From positions 1-30,065 of the forward strand of contig DASPZP010000021.1 in assembly GCA_035636195.1 (NCBI GenBank): a stretch of 30,065 nt of DNA. The letters run 5' to 3'. A program made the translations under genes and the position numbers. The notes under the pieces are model-generated. The model had not been told where the DNA came from. It did no database searches and worked only from the letters and a program-made list of their open reading frames with translations. This document shows positions 10,088-17,032 of this stretch, piece after piece (position 1 is the stretch's first letter; every line of letters starts with the position of its first letter). The stretch is from Anaeromyxobacter_A sp035636195 (lineage in GTDB: Bacteria > Myxococcota > Myxococcia > Myxococcales > Anaeromyxobacteraceae).

Positions 10088-10171
10088 TGGCCCTCCCCGG
10101 ACTCGAACCGGGACGGGGGGTTACCCCACTCGATTTTGAGTCGAGCGCGTTTACCATTTCGCCAGAGGGCC
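10088..10171 (-). tRNA. tRNA-Leu (anticodon CAA)
   Basis: An 84-base tRNA with a seven-base-pair acceptor stem (GGCCCTC with GAGGGCC), an anticodon stem CTCGA/TCGAG around CTCAAAA giving anticodon CAA (codon UUG), a long class II variable arm (GGGGTAACCCC) and a T arm CCCGG-TTCGAGT-CCGGG. CCA is not encoded. It stands alone, with an A/T-rich stretch upstream (about 10190-10230) that is shared with the divergent gene at 10297. Confidence 0.95.
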
Positions 10172-10201
10172 CGCCGGGAGGCACGGTACCAGAAAAATAA
10201 A

Positions 10202-10228
10202 TTGTGTGCATGGTGCCGCTTGTATAGT
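10202..10228 (+). promoter_or_regulatory. Putative sigma-70-type promoter
   Basis: TTGTGT (10202-10207) and TATAGT (10223-10228) are 15 bases apart in one of the few A/T-rich islands of the window. They lie about 70 bases upstream of the small basic protein gene. The spacing is short, so the -35 assignment is weak; the -10 is better. Confidence 0.4.
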
Positions 10229-10296
10229 AATCAGCCCAAAACGGCGGCGTACATGGGTCAATCCGTGCTCAATACGCCCGCCATCAGGAGGTGCAG

Positions 10297-10662
10297 ATGC
10301 CCCGTCAAGCCACCAGCAGCTCCATCGACGAGATCCTGCGGGAGGCGATGGAGCCCGTCCTGAAGCGCGCCGCGGCGTCCATCGCGAAGGTCATCGCCGA
10401 CATGGCCGCGGAGCGGCTCGACGACGAGCTGCAGGGCAACATCGGCCGCGCCCGCACCCGGCGCGGCCCCGCCGGCCGTCCGGCCCGCGCGTCCCGCCGG
10501 CGCACCGACATCACGCGCTGGGTCGCCGATCGCCGGGCGCGGCGCGTGCCCAAGTTCGTCATCGAGATGACGAACGGCCTCGACACCAAGAAGAAGATCG
10601 TGGCGCGCTTCGGCGCCGACGCCGTCTTCGAGAAGGGCAAGCCGATCCCGAAGGCAAAGTAG
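10297..10662 (+). CDS. Small basic protein of unknown function, possibly nucleic-acid binding
   Basis: 121 residues from the ATG at 10297, which has a perfect AGGAGG five bases upstream; an in-frame GTG at 10291 overlaps that site and is less likely. The N-terminal 45 residues form an amphipathic helix (IDEILREAMEPVLKRAAASI). A strongly basic, flexible segment follows (ARTRRGPAGRPARASRRR, with a GRP core like an AT-hook). The C-terminal part is more ordered (PKFVIEMTNGLDTKKKIVARF ending GKPIPKAK). The composition suggests DNA or RNA binding, perhaps histone-like, but I do not recognise the family. Its own promoter and strong ribosome site suggest good expression. Confidence 0.7.
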   Translation: MPRQATSSSIDEILREAMEPVLKRAAASIAKVIADMAAERLDDELQGNIGRARTRRGPAGRPARASRRRTDITRWVADRRARRVPKFVIEMTNGLDTKKKIVARFGADAVFEKGKPIPKAK

Positions 10663-10683
10663 CGCCGCGCGGGCGGGGCTTCG

Positions 10684-11034
10684 TCAGCCCTCGGCCTTGC
10701 TGGGAGTCGTCTTCGCCGGGACGGCCGGCTTCACGGCGGCGGGCGCCGGCTTGTCGGCGCCGCCCGCCGTGGCAGCCTTCGCGTCCGGCTTGTCCGGCTT
10801 GTCTGTCTTCTCGGGCTTGTCTGCCTTCTCCGGCTTCTTCGCCTCCTTGTTCGTCGAGGCGTACAGGTCGGCGTACCAGCCGCCGCCCTTGAGCTGGAAG
10901 GCGCTGCGCGAGACGATCTTCGCGAGGTGCGAGGAGCCGCAGTCGGGGCATACGCGCGGTGGCGGCTCGTCGAGCTTCTGGATCACCTCCGACACGGTCC
11001 CACAACCCTCGCAGAGATATTCGTAGATCGGCAC
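10684..11034 (-). CDS. FmdB-family zinc-ribbon protein with low-complexity tail
   Basis: 116 residues. It begins MPIYEYLCEGCGTVSEV, the hallmark of the FmdB/CxxC_CXXC_SSSS family of putative regulatory zinc ribbons. Two CxxC pairs (CEGC and CPDC) would bind one zinc. After about residue 55 comes a low-complexity Lys/Pro/Asp/Ala tail (KPEKADKPEKTDKPDKPDAK), probably disordered. The start is GTG with no Shine-Dalgarno, and TATGAT lies six bases upstream on this strand, which points to a leaderless mRNA. The family's biochemical role is not well known. It is convergent with the small basic protein gene. Confidence 0.82.
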   Translation of the reverse strand: MPIYEYLCEGCGTVSEVIQKLDEPPPRVCPDCGSSHLAKIVSRSAFQLKGGGWYADLYASTNKEAKKPEKADKPEKTDKPDKPDAKAATAGGADKPAPAAVKPAVPAKTTPSKAEG

Positions 11035-11040
11035 GGAGCG

Positions 11041-11046
11041 ATCATA
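11041..11046 (-). promoter_or_regulatory. -10-like TATGAT six bases before the FmdB-type start codon
   Basis: On the minus strand TATGAT is followed by CGCTCC and then the GTG start. Normal -10 to +1 spacing would put the transcript start at or next to the start codon. No ribosome binding site is present in the gap. Confidence 0.45.
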
Positions 11047-11076
11047 GGCGAGCGGCGGCCGCCCGGCCAGGCCGCG

Positions 11077-12336
11077 TCAGCGATGCGGCCCGCTGCCACC
11101 GCGCCGCTTCGGCCTGGCCGCTCCCGGGACCTTGCCGCCCGGTGAAGGTCGGGGCGGCCGGGCGCGCGCGTCCGGCCGGCGGGTGCCCGCCGGAGTACGG
11201 GTCGAGGCGCGGGTCGGGTTCCGGGTCGCGCTCGCATTCCGGGTCCGAGTTGAGTTCGGAGTCGAAGTCCGAGTCGCGGTCGCGGTCGCGGTCGACCTCG
11301 GGCTCGAGGTCGAGGTCGGCTTCGAGGTCAAGGTCGGTGCGTCGAGATCGATGCCGAGCCGCCGTGCCAGCATCTGCGGCTGGCCGGGCGCGAGGCCGAG
11401 GCTCTCCCCCAGCGCTGGGCCGAGCGGGCCGCGCTTTCCCGTCCGCAGCGCCCGCAGGAGATCCGGCAGGCGAGCGCGCAGGTCGGCCTCGAACTCCTCC
11501 AGGAGCCCGAGATCCGAGAGCCGCACCTCCTCCGTGAGGAGCAGGCGCACCCGGTCTGCGAGCAGCGCGCGCCGGCGCAGGTCGCGGCGGTGGGCGCTCC
11601 GGATCGCCTCGGCCTCCTCGCGCGCTCCGAGCCGCTCCAGCGCCAGGTCGAGCTCGGCCGGGGTGAAGCCGACCACCTCCGCGGCTCGACGGCGCACGCC
11701 GCCCGCCGCCCGTAGCGCGTGCAGGAGCTCGTCGTGCTCGCGGCGCGCGAAGCCGTGTGCGAAGCCGTGCGCGTCGAGGAGCCGCTCCAGATCCCCGCCG
11801 TCGGGCGGGCTGCCGTCGCTCCGCCGCCAGCCCGCCGCGAGCGCAGCCGAGAGCCGCGGCCGGCGCGCCCCGTGCTCGCGGAGGAGGCGCTCCAGCACCG
11901 TCCGTCCCTCGCTCGCGAAGAGCGCGTCGAGGAGCGGCTGCGGCGGCGCCTGGGGCGAGGCGGGCGCGGCGTGCTCGCTCGCGCGGCGGATGCGCGGCGC
12001 GACCGCGGCGCGCACGCGCTTCAGGGCATTGGCGCGGGTGGCCGGCGCCTCGGGCTTCGGCGGGGGGTGGCTGGGCGCGGCGGAGTGGCCCTGCTCACCC
12101 GCGATCTCCCGGGCGGCGGCCTGCGCGGGCGACGCGCCGCGGGCGAGCTCGGCCAGGGCTCGCGGACCGAGCGGCCGCGCGGGAGGCGGATCGGCGAGCA
12201 GCGCGCGCGCGGCGAGCAGCTCGTCCCAGCCGAGCGGCTCGAGCGCCGCGACCACGTCGGCGGCGGTCGACGGGCACCCTGCCTCGGCGCACCAGCGCAG
12301 CGCGCGCGCCACGAGCTCGTCGTCGATCCCGGTCAT
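11077..12336 (-). CDS. Helical Ala/Arg-rich protein with Fis-like segment and Ser/Thr repeat tail
   Basis: 419 residues, unknown function. The N-terminal 60 residues (DELVARALRWCAEAGCP onward) form a small helical domain; a Pro/Ala-rich linker follows. The centre contains a segment resembling a Fis-type helix-turn-helix (LRAAGGVRRRAAEVVGFTPA then ELDLALERLG) and a long charged helix (about 240-320). The last 90 residues are low complexity: Ser/Thr/Arg-rich repeats encoded by a degenerate six-base repeat, then a basic Pro/Arg/Gly tail. It may be a DNA-binding regulator, but that rests only on the weak HTH resemblance. Coding assignment is supported by codon bias and the absence of another plausible gene. 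It is divergent from the HEAT-like membrane protein gene. Confidence 0.6.
   Translation of the reverse strand: MTGIDDELVARALRWCAEAGCPSTAADVVAALEPLGWDELLAARALLADPPPARPLGPRALAELARGASPAQAAAREIAGEQGHSAAPSHPPPKPEAPATRANALKRVRAAVAPRIRRASEHAAPASPQAPPQPLLDALFASEGRTVLERLLREHGARRPRLSAALAAGWRRSDGSPPDGGDLERLLDAHGFAHGFARREHDELLHALRAAGGVRRRAAEVVGFTPAELDLALERLGAREEAEAIRSAHRRDLRRRALLADRVRLLLTEEVRLSDLGLLEEFEADLRARLPDLLRALRTGKRGPLGPALGESLGLAPGQPQMLARRLGIDLDAPTLTSKPTSTSSPRSTATATATRTSTPNSTRTRNASATRNPTRASTRTPAGTRRPDARARPPRPSPGGKVPGAARPKRRGGSGPHR
11199..11337. repeat. Degenerate hexanucleotide tandem repeat
   Basis: About 140 bases with a clear six-base period on the theme GGTCGC / GGTCGA / GAGTCC (for example three consecutive GGTCGC units near 11280-11295). 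It lies inside the Ser/Thr-rich tail of the gene at 11077-12336, about residues 333-379. Six-base units keep the reading frame, so length changes would alter only the tail length. Confidence 0.75.
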
Positions 12337-12423
12337 GGCCTCGCAAGCTGCGCGAGCGCGGGGGTCAAGTCAAGGCAGGTCAGGATGGTGGCGGCGCTCG
12401 CTTGGGCGTGGTTTAAGGGACGC

Positions 12424-13038
12424 ATGGCGGTCGAGCCGATCGACAGGTGGGCGGGCACGCCGGTGTTCCTCCGCCGCGCCCGTATCCTCCTCTACTTCCT
12501 CCTGCTGGTCGCGGCTGGCGTGACGCTGTTCGGCGCGCCGGTGCTGGAGCAGGCGGTCCGCGAGGGGCGCGCGCCGCGGGCGGCGCTCATCCTGGCGCCG
12601 GCGCTCCTGGCCGCCTTCATCGCGCTCTTCACCGCGTACCGCTTCACCTTCGTGAGGGCGCACCGGTACCACGCCGGGAAGGCCTTCGTGCAGGTCGGGC
12701 TGATGGTGCTCGTGCTCATGCTCGCGCTCCCGGGCTCGCTCGAGCGCTGGCGCGCGGCCGGCACGGTGCGTCCGGTCGACCTGTCCTTGCACCTGCGGGC
12801 GCCCGACGCCGAGACCCGGGCCCTCGCGGCGGAGCTGGCGCGGCATCGGGAGCGGCCCGACGCGCTCCGCTACGTGCCGCGCCTCGTCCAGCTGCTGGAA
12901 GACTCCTCCCCCGAGGTGCGAAGGCAGGCGCGCGCCTCGCTGGTGCTGCTGGCCGGCACCGACGCGGGCGGGGAGGGGAGCGACGCCATCCCACGCTGGC
13001 GCGCCTGGTGGAAGGTGCAGGGCGTGAGCGTGCCCTGA
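12424..13038 (+). CDS. Membrane protein with C-terminal HEAT-like repeat
   Basis: 204 residues from the ATG at 12424. Three hydrophobic segments are visible (ILLYFLLLVAAGVTLF, ALILAPALLAAFIALFTAYR, VQVGLMVLVLMLALPGS), so the N-terminal part is in the membrane. A helical region follows with one recognisable HEAT-type repeat (LRYVPRLVQLLEDSSPEVRR then QARASLVLLAG), ending in a Trp-rich segment (IPRWRAWWKVQGV). The frame stays open far upstream, but that part is antisense to the divergent gene and lacks a start site. It may be transcribed toward the iron operon, though a hairpin follows it. Function unknown. Confidence 0.65.
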   Translation: MAVEPIDRWAGTPVFLRRARILLYFLLLVAAGVTLFGAPVLEQAVREGRAPRAALILAPALLAAFIALFTAYRFTFVRAHRYHAGKAFVQVGLMVLVLMLALPGSLERWRAAGTVRPVDLSLHLRAPDAETRALAAELARHRERPDALRYVPRLVQLLEDSSPEVRRQARASLVLLAGTDAGGEGSDAIPRWRAWWKVQGVSVP

Positions 13039-13062
13039 CCGGGGCTCCTCCCGGAACCGGAA

Positions 13063-13093
13063 CGCGCCCCCTGGTGGGGGGAGACAGGGCGCG
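13063..13093 (+). terminator. Terminator-like GC hairpin without U-tract
   Basis: CGCGCCC (13063-13069) pairs with GGGCGCG (13087-13093), and inside it CCC and GGG runs can pair further. It lies 25 bases after the stop at 13038 and before the Fur box. There is no T-run, so termination strength is doubtful. Confidence 0.4.
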
Positions 13094-13130
13094 CGCGGAC
13101 GGATCGTGCTTGCCTGCCGGAACCGATTCT

Positions 13131-13149
13131 GATAGTGAGAATCGTTATC
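13131..13149 (+). promoter_or_regulatory. Fur box directly upstream of fur
   Basis: GATAGTGAGAATCGTTATC matches the classical 19-base Fur consensus GATAATGATAATCATTATC at 16 of 19 positions. It ends three bases before the ATG at 13153. A -10-like GATAGT lies within it. Binding here would block transcription of the whole fur-feoB-regulator operon when iron is plentiful, giving autoregulation. Confidence 0.8.
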
Positions 13150-13152
13150 AAG

Positions 13153-13674
13153 ATGGCGACGACGCCCCCCTCCGCCCCCCGCTCGCTCGACGACGGCCCG
13201 TTCCGCGGACACGCCCGCCGTGATCCGCTCACCGCCCTCGGCGCCTTCATCCAGCGGAAGGGCCTCAAGCACTCCCGCCAGCGCGACGTGGTCGCCCAGG
13301 CCTTCTTCGGGATGGGCGGCCACGTGCCGGTCGAGGCGGTGACGGCCCGGGCCCGCGAGCACGACCCGCGCGTCTCGGTGGCCACCGTGTACCGCACGAT
13401 GAAGCTCCTCGCGGAGTGCGGGCTGGCCGTCGCGCGCCAGTTCGGCGATGGGCAGACGCGCTACGAGCCCTCGACCCGCCGCCACGGCGACGCCCACGAC
13501 CACCTCATCTGCACCGGCTGCGGGGCCATCATCGAGTTCGAGAGCGAGCGGATCAGCGAGCTGCAGCGACGGGTCGCACGCCGCCACGGCTTCGAGGTGG
13601 AGCGTCGGCGCGTCGAGCTGTACGGCCGCTGCGCCGATTGCCGCCGGGCCGCCCCCGCCCTGGAGTCCGCCTGA
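13153..13674 (+). CDS. fur: Fur-family iron-responsive repressor
   Basis: About 173 residues. The N-terminal winged helix is recognisable (FIQRKGLKHSRQRDVVAQAF and the recognition region VSVATVYRTMKLLAECGLA). The metal-binding dimer domain has the His-rich HGDAHDHLICTGCGAIIEFE segment and two CxxC pairs (CTGC and CADC) for structural zinc. A perfect-looking Fur box overlaps the start region and feoB follows, so an iron-sensing Fur is more likely than Zur or PerR, though residues alone do not settle this. I prefer the ATG at 13153 over an in-frame GTG at 13135 inside the Fur box; no Shine-Dalgarno is present, so the leader is very short. Its stop overlaps the feoB start as TGATG. Confidence 0.88.
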   Translation: MATTPPSAPRSLDDGPFRGHARRDPLTALGAFIQRKGLKHSRQRDVVAQAFFGMGGHVPVEAVTARAREHDPRVSVATVYRTMKLLAECGLAVARQFGDGQTRYEPSTRRHGDAHDHLICTGCGAIIEFESERISELQRRVARRHGFEVERRRVELYGRCADCRRAAPALESA

Positions 13675-15737
13675 TGGCCCCTCCCATCGCCGCCCCCGCC
13701 CGCAGCTCGCCGCTCGAGAAGCAGGTCGTCGCCGCCACGCGCTCGGTCATCCTGGTCGGGAACCCGAACGTGGGCAAGAGCGTCCTCTTCGGCGCGCTCA
13801 CCGGCAAGTACGTCACGGTCTCGAACTACCCCGGCACCACCGTCGAGGTGACGCGCGGCTCGGCGACGCTCGACGGCCACCCCTGGCACGTGATGGACAC
13901 GCCGGGGACGAACAACCTCACGCCGATGTCCGAGGACGAGCAGGTCACGCGCGACATCCTGATGAAGGAGCGCGACTACGCCTGCCTCCAGGTGTGCGAC
14001 GCGAAGAACCTCCGGCGCGGGCTGCTCCTGAGCGCGCAGCTGGCCGAGGCGGGCGTGCCCTTCGTGCTCGCCCTCAACATGGCGGACGAGGCGAAGAGCC
14101 GCGGGTTCCACGTGGACGCGGCGCGCCTGGCCGACGCGCTCGGGGTGGACGTCGTCCCGACGGTGGCGGTGGAGCGCAAGGGCGTGCCGCAGCTCGTGCA
14201 GAGCCTGGCGCGGGTGCGCCGGTCGCGCTTCCTGCCGCGCTACGACGACGCCATCGAGGCGGCGCTGGCGGAGGCCGAGGCGCTCGTCCCGCAGAAGGGC
14301 GGCCTGGCGCGCCGCGCGGTGGCGCTCATGGCGCTCGTCGGCGACGCCTCGCTGGGCGAGCACCTGGCTGCGCACACCTCGGAGGCGGACCGGACGCGGC
14401 TGGAGGAGGTGCGCCGCCGGCTGGCCGCCCGCTACCCGGAGTCCCTGCGCTTCGTGGTCTCGAAGCAGCGCCTGGCGGCGGTCGACCGCCTGCACGACCA
14501 GGTCGTCACCCGGGGTGAGCGCTCGCTGCGCAGCACCTTCGCGCGTCGCCTCGGCGGGTGGTCCACCCATCCGCTGCTCGGCTTGCCGGTGCTCGCCCTG
14601 GTCCTCTTCGTCTGCTACGAGTTCGTGGGCGTCCTCGGCGCCAAGACGGCGGTGGACTTCCTCGAGAACATCGTCTTCTACGGCTACCTCGTACCCTGGG
14701 TGGAGCAGCTCATCCGCTGGGCGGTGCCGTGGAAGGGACTGCAGGAGTTCCTGACCGGCCCGGCGGGCGTGCCCTTCCGCGAGCACGGCGGGTTCCTCGT
14801 CGGGAAATACGGCGTCTTCTCGATGGGCCTCAGCTACGGCATGGCGATCGTGCTGCCCATCGTCACCACCTTCTTCATCGCCTTCAGCGTGCTGGAGGAC
14901 TCGGGCTACCTGCCGCGACTGGCGGTGATGGTGAACAAGATCTTCAAGCGGATGGGGCTGAACGGCAAGGCGGTGCTGCCCATGGTGCTCGGGCTCGGCT
15001 GCGACACCATGGCCACCATGACCGCCCGCATCATGGAGACGCGCAAGGAGCGCGTCATCGTGACGCTGCTCCTCGCGCTCGGCGTGCCGTGCAGCGCCCA
15101 GCTGGCCGTCATCTTCGCCATGCTGGCGGGGGTCGGCCCGGCCGCCGCCGCCTGGTTCATGGGGGCGGTGCTGGCGGTGCTGTTCCTCGTCGGCTGGCTC
15201 GCCGCCAAGGTCATCCCCGGCCGCGGCTCCGACTTCATCCTGGAGCTGCCGCCCCTCCGCGTCCCGCTGGCCGGCAACATCGCCGTGAAGACGCTCGCCC
15301 GCATCGAGTGGTACCTGCGCGAGGCGCTGCCGCTCTTCGTGCTCGGCACGCTCATCCTGTGGGGCCTCGATCGCGTCCACGGGCTCGACCTGCTCGAGCG
15401 CGCCGCCGCGCCGGTGGTGGTGAACCTGCTCCACCTCCCCAAGGAGGCCGCCACCGCCTTCATCCTGGGGTTCCTGCGGCGCGACTACGCGGCGGCCGGG
15501 CTCTTCATGCACTACGAGCCGTTCATCAAGGCCGGCACCATGACCCGCCTCATGGAGGTCGAGGTGGTGACCGCGCTCGTCACCATCACGCTCTTCATCC
15601 CCTGCATCGCCAACTTCTTCATGATCATCAAGGAGCGTGGCTGGAAGACCGGCGTCGCCATCGCCTCCTTCATCCTGCCCTTCTCCATCGGCGTGGGGGC
15701 GGTGCTGAACATCCTCATGCGCCGCTTCTACGTCTAG
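13674..15737 (+). CDS. feoB: Ferrous iron transporter FeoB
   Basis: 687 residues, somewhat shorter than the roughly 770 of E. coli FeoB. The N-terminal G domain has G1 GNPNVGKS, switch I YPGTTVE, G3 DTPG and G4 NMAD. The membrane part contains the two conserved gate regions: MVLGLGCDTMATMTARIMET with ALGVPCSAQLAVIF, and the later FLRRDYAAAGLF and FIPCIANFFMI. It imports Fe(II) across the inner membrane. The start ATG overlaps the fur stop by one base, implying coupled translation. No separate feoA is found in the operon; a FeoA-like domain is instead fused to the DtxR-type regulator two genes downstream. Confidence 0.96.
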   Translation: MAPPIAAPARSSPLEKQVVAATRSVILVGNPNVGKSVLFGALTGKYVTVSNYPGTTVEVTRGSATLDGHPWHVMDTPGTNNLTPMSEDEQVTRDILMKERDYACLQVCDAKNLRRGLLLSAQLAEAGVPFVLALNMADEAKSRGFHVDAARLADALGVDVVPTVAVERKGVPQLVQSLARVRRSRFLPRYDDAIEAALAEAEALVPQKGGLARRAVALMALVGDASLGEHLAAHTSEADRTRLEEVRRRLAARYPESLRFVVSKQRLAAVDRLHDQVVTRGERSLRSTFARRLGGWSTHPLLGLPVLALVLFVCYEFVGVLGAKTAVDFLENIVFYGYLVPWVEQLIRWAVPWKGLQEFLTGPAGVPFREHGGFLVGKYGVFSMGLSYGMAIVLPIVTTFFIAFSVLEDSGYLPRLAVMVNKIFKRMGLNGKAVLPMVLGLGCDTMATMTARIMETRKERVIVTLLLALGVPCSAQLAVIFAMLAGVGPAAAAWFMGAVLAVLFLVGWLAAKVIPGRGSDFILELPPLRVPLAGNIAVKTLARIEWYLREALPLFVLGTLILWGLDRVHGLDLLERAAAPVVVNLLHLPKEAATAFILGFLRRDYAAAGLFMHYEPFIKAGTMTRLMEVEVVTALVTITLFIPCIANFFMIIKERGWKTGVAIASFILPFSIGVGAVLNILMRRFYV

Positions 15738-15746
15738 GACTGCGCG

Positions 15747-15953
15747 TTGTCAGCCATCGTGAAGAAGCTCGAGCGCTGCCCCCTGTGCGGCACCGCCTTC
15801 GACGCCGAGGGGCAGGGCTGCCGCCCGAGCTGCCCCATGTCGAAGGGCTGCAAGGTCATCTGCTGCCCGACGTGCAGCTACAGCTTCCCCCAGGAGACTG
15901 GCCTCGCCGGACGCCTCAAGGCGTTCCTCGAGCGGCGCCGGAGCGACCCATGA
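15747..15953 (+). CDS. Small eight-cysteine metal-binding protein in the feo operon
   Basis: 68 residues from a TTG start, with AGGA overlapping the feoB stop as ribosome site. Eight cysteines sit at about 11, 14, 25, 29, 35, 39, 40 and 43 in the pattern CPLC...C...CPM...C...CCPTC, followed by a basic helix (LAGRLKAFLERRR). There is no membrane segment. The spacing suits a zinc or iron-sulfur site. Similar Cys-rich small proteins accompany feo genes in other anaerobes, so a role in iron handling, assembly of FeoB or sensing is plausible. I do not know an established name. Its stop overlaps the next start as ATGA. Confidence 0.75.
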   Translation: MSAIVKKLERCPLCGTAFDAEGQGCRPSCPMSKGCKVICCPTCSYSFPQETGLAGRLKAFLERRRSDP

Positions 15954-16642
15954 GCGCCATGCAAGCACACCACCACGCCGAGGAGCTGCTGGAGGCCGTC
16001 TTCACCGAGCGCGAGCAGGGGAGGGACGCCGTCGCGGGCATCGTCGCCCACGCCGCTGCCCACGACGAGGGCGCCGCGGACGCCGGCGAGCTGCGCGAGC
16101 TGGCGGCGCAGGGCTTCGTCCGCCTCGACGGCGGGCGCGCGATGCTCACCCCCGAGGGTGAGAAGCGGGCGCAGGCGGTGGTGCGCCGCCATCGGCTGAC
16201 CGAGCGGCTCTTCCGGGACCTGCTCTCGCTCTCGGACGCGGCCACCGAGAGCCAGGCCTGCCAGCTCGAGCACATCCTCTCGCCCGAGGCGACCGACTCG
16301 GTCTGCACGCTGCTCGGCCATCCGCCGACCTGCCCGCACGGGAAGGCCATCCCCCCTGGCGCGTGCTGCGGCGCCGTCCAGAAGACGATGCGGCCGCTCG
16401 TGTCCGGGCTGAAGACGTTCGACCTCGGCGCCCCTGCCCGCATCGTCTTCATCGCCCCCAAGTTCCACGACCGGATGGACCGGCTGGCCGCGCTGGGGGT
16501 CATCCCCGGGAGTGAGATCCGGCTCCACCAGCGCTCACCGTCCTTCGTCATCGAGGTGGGCGAGACCACCATCGCCCTCGACCCCGAGATCGCCGGCGAG
16601 ATCTTCGTGATGCCGGTCGAGGCGCCCGGGACCGCCGCCTGA
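15950..16642 (+). CDS. DtxR-family metal-dependent regulator with FeoA-like C-terminal domain
   Basis: 230 residues. The N-terminal winged helix is somewhat degenerate but ends with the typical wing (LAAQGFVRLDGGRAMLTPEG). The dimer/metal region has the DtxR hallmark run VVRRHRLTERLF, then CQLEHILSPEATD and HPPTCPHGKAIPPG, with candidate metal ligands Cys, Glu and His. A CC pair follows. The last 80 residues form an SH3-like FeoA domain (RLAALGVIPGSEIRLHQRSP). The family represses or activates iron and manganese genes. Its place as the last gene of the fur-feoB operon, with an ATGA overlap, suggests a second iron-sensing layer. Confidence 0.85.
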   Translation: MSAMQAHHHAEELLEAVFTEREQGRDAVAGIVAHAAAHDEGAADAGELRELAAQGFVRLDGGRAMLTPEGEKRAQAVVRRHRLTERLFRDLLSLSDAATESQACQLEHILSPEATDSVCTLLGHPPTCPHGKAIPPGACCGAVQKTMRPLVSGLKTFDLGAPARIVFIAPKFHDRMDRLAALGVIPGSEIRLHQRSPSFVIEVGETTIALDPEIAGEIFVMPVEAPGTAA

Positions 16643-16700
16643 GGAGGCGCCTGCGGGCGTGCCGGGTAGGATGCGCTCGTACCCGTAACCGTCCGAAATC

Positions 16701-16728
16701 TTGCGACAGCGGGGTGCGCTGCTAGCGT
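16701..16728 (+). promoter_or_regulatory. Putative promoter for ftsB-like gene
   Basis: TTGCGA (16701-16706) and TAGCGT (16723-16728) are 16 bases apart. The -10 ends seven bases before the GTG start at 16736 and there is no Shine-Dalgarno, so the mRNA would be leaderless. A second -10-like hexamer, TAGGAT (16667-16672), lies upstream. Confidence 0.45.
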
Positions 16729-16735
16729 CGGCTGC

Positions 16736-17032
16736 GTGACCCGCAAGAGCCGCCCGCGCGCCCTCGCGCTGTATCTGTCCGCGCTGGCGGGGTTGCTCAC
16801 GCTCTCGGTGCTCGATCCGAACGGTCTTCGCAAGGCCATTCGCCACGAGGGCGAGGCGGCGCGGCTCGAGCGCGAGAACGCCGCCCTCGAGCAGCGCGTG
16901 ATGCGGCTGCGCCGCGACGTGAAGGCGCTCTCCGGCGACCCGGCCGCGCTGGAGCGGGCCGCCCGCGAGGAGCTCGGCTACGTGAAGCCCGGCGAGATCG
17001 TCTACAAGCTCGACGAAGCGGAGGGGCGTTGA
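16736..17032 (+). CDS. ftsB: FtsB/DivIC-type septum formation initiator
   Basis: 98 residues, the normal size. A short basic N-terminus is followed by one membrane segment (LALYLSALAGLLTLSVL) and a coiled coil (EGEAARLERENAALEQRVMR). The C-terminal DPAALERAAREELGYVKPGE matches the conserved end of the family. In the divisome it forms a complex with FtsL and FtsQ on the outer face of the inner membrane. The start is GTG. The stop overlaps the next start as TTGA, so it is coupled to the downstream GGDEF gene, which is an unusual partner. Confidence 0.88.
   Translation: MTRKSRPRALALYLSALAGLLTLSVLDPNGLRKAIRHEGEAARLERENAALEQRVMRLRRDVKALSGDPAALERAAREELGYVKPGEIVYKLDEAEGR

Noticed and set aside
11199..11337. 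CRISPR-like array
   Set aside because: The unit is only six bases, degenerate, with no spacers and no cas gene nearby; it is a coding microsatellite-like repeat.
13461..15512. 683-codon open frame antisense to feoB
   Set aside because: FeoB motifs are complete on the + strand; the antisense product is low-complexity.
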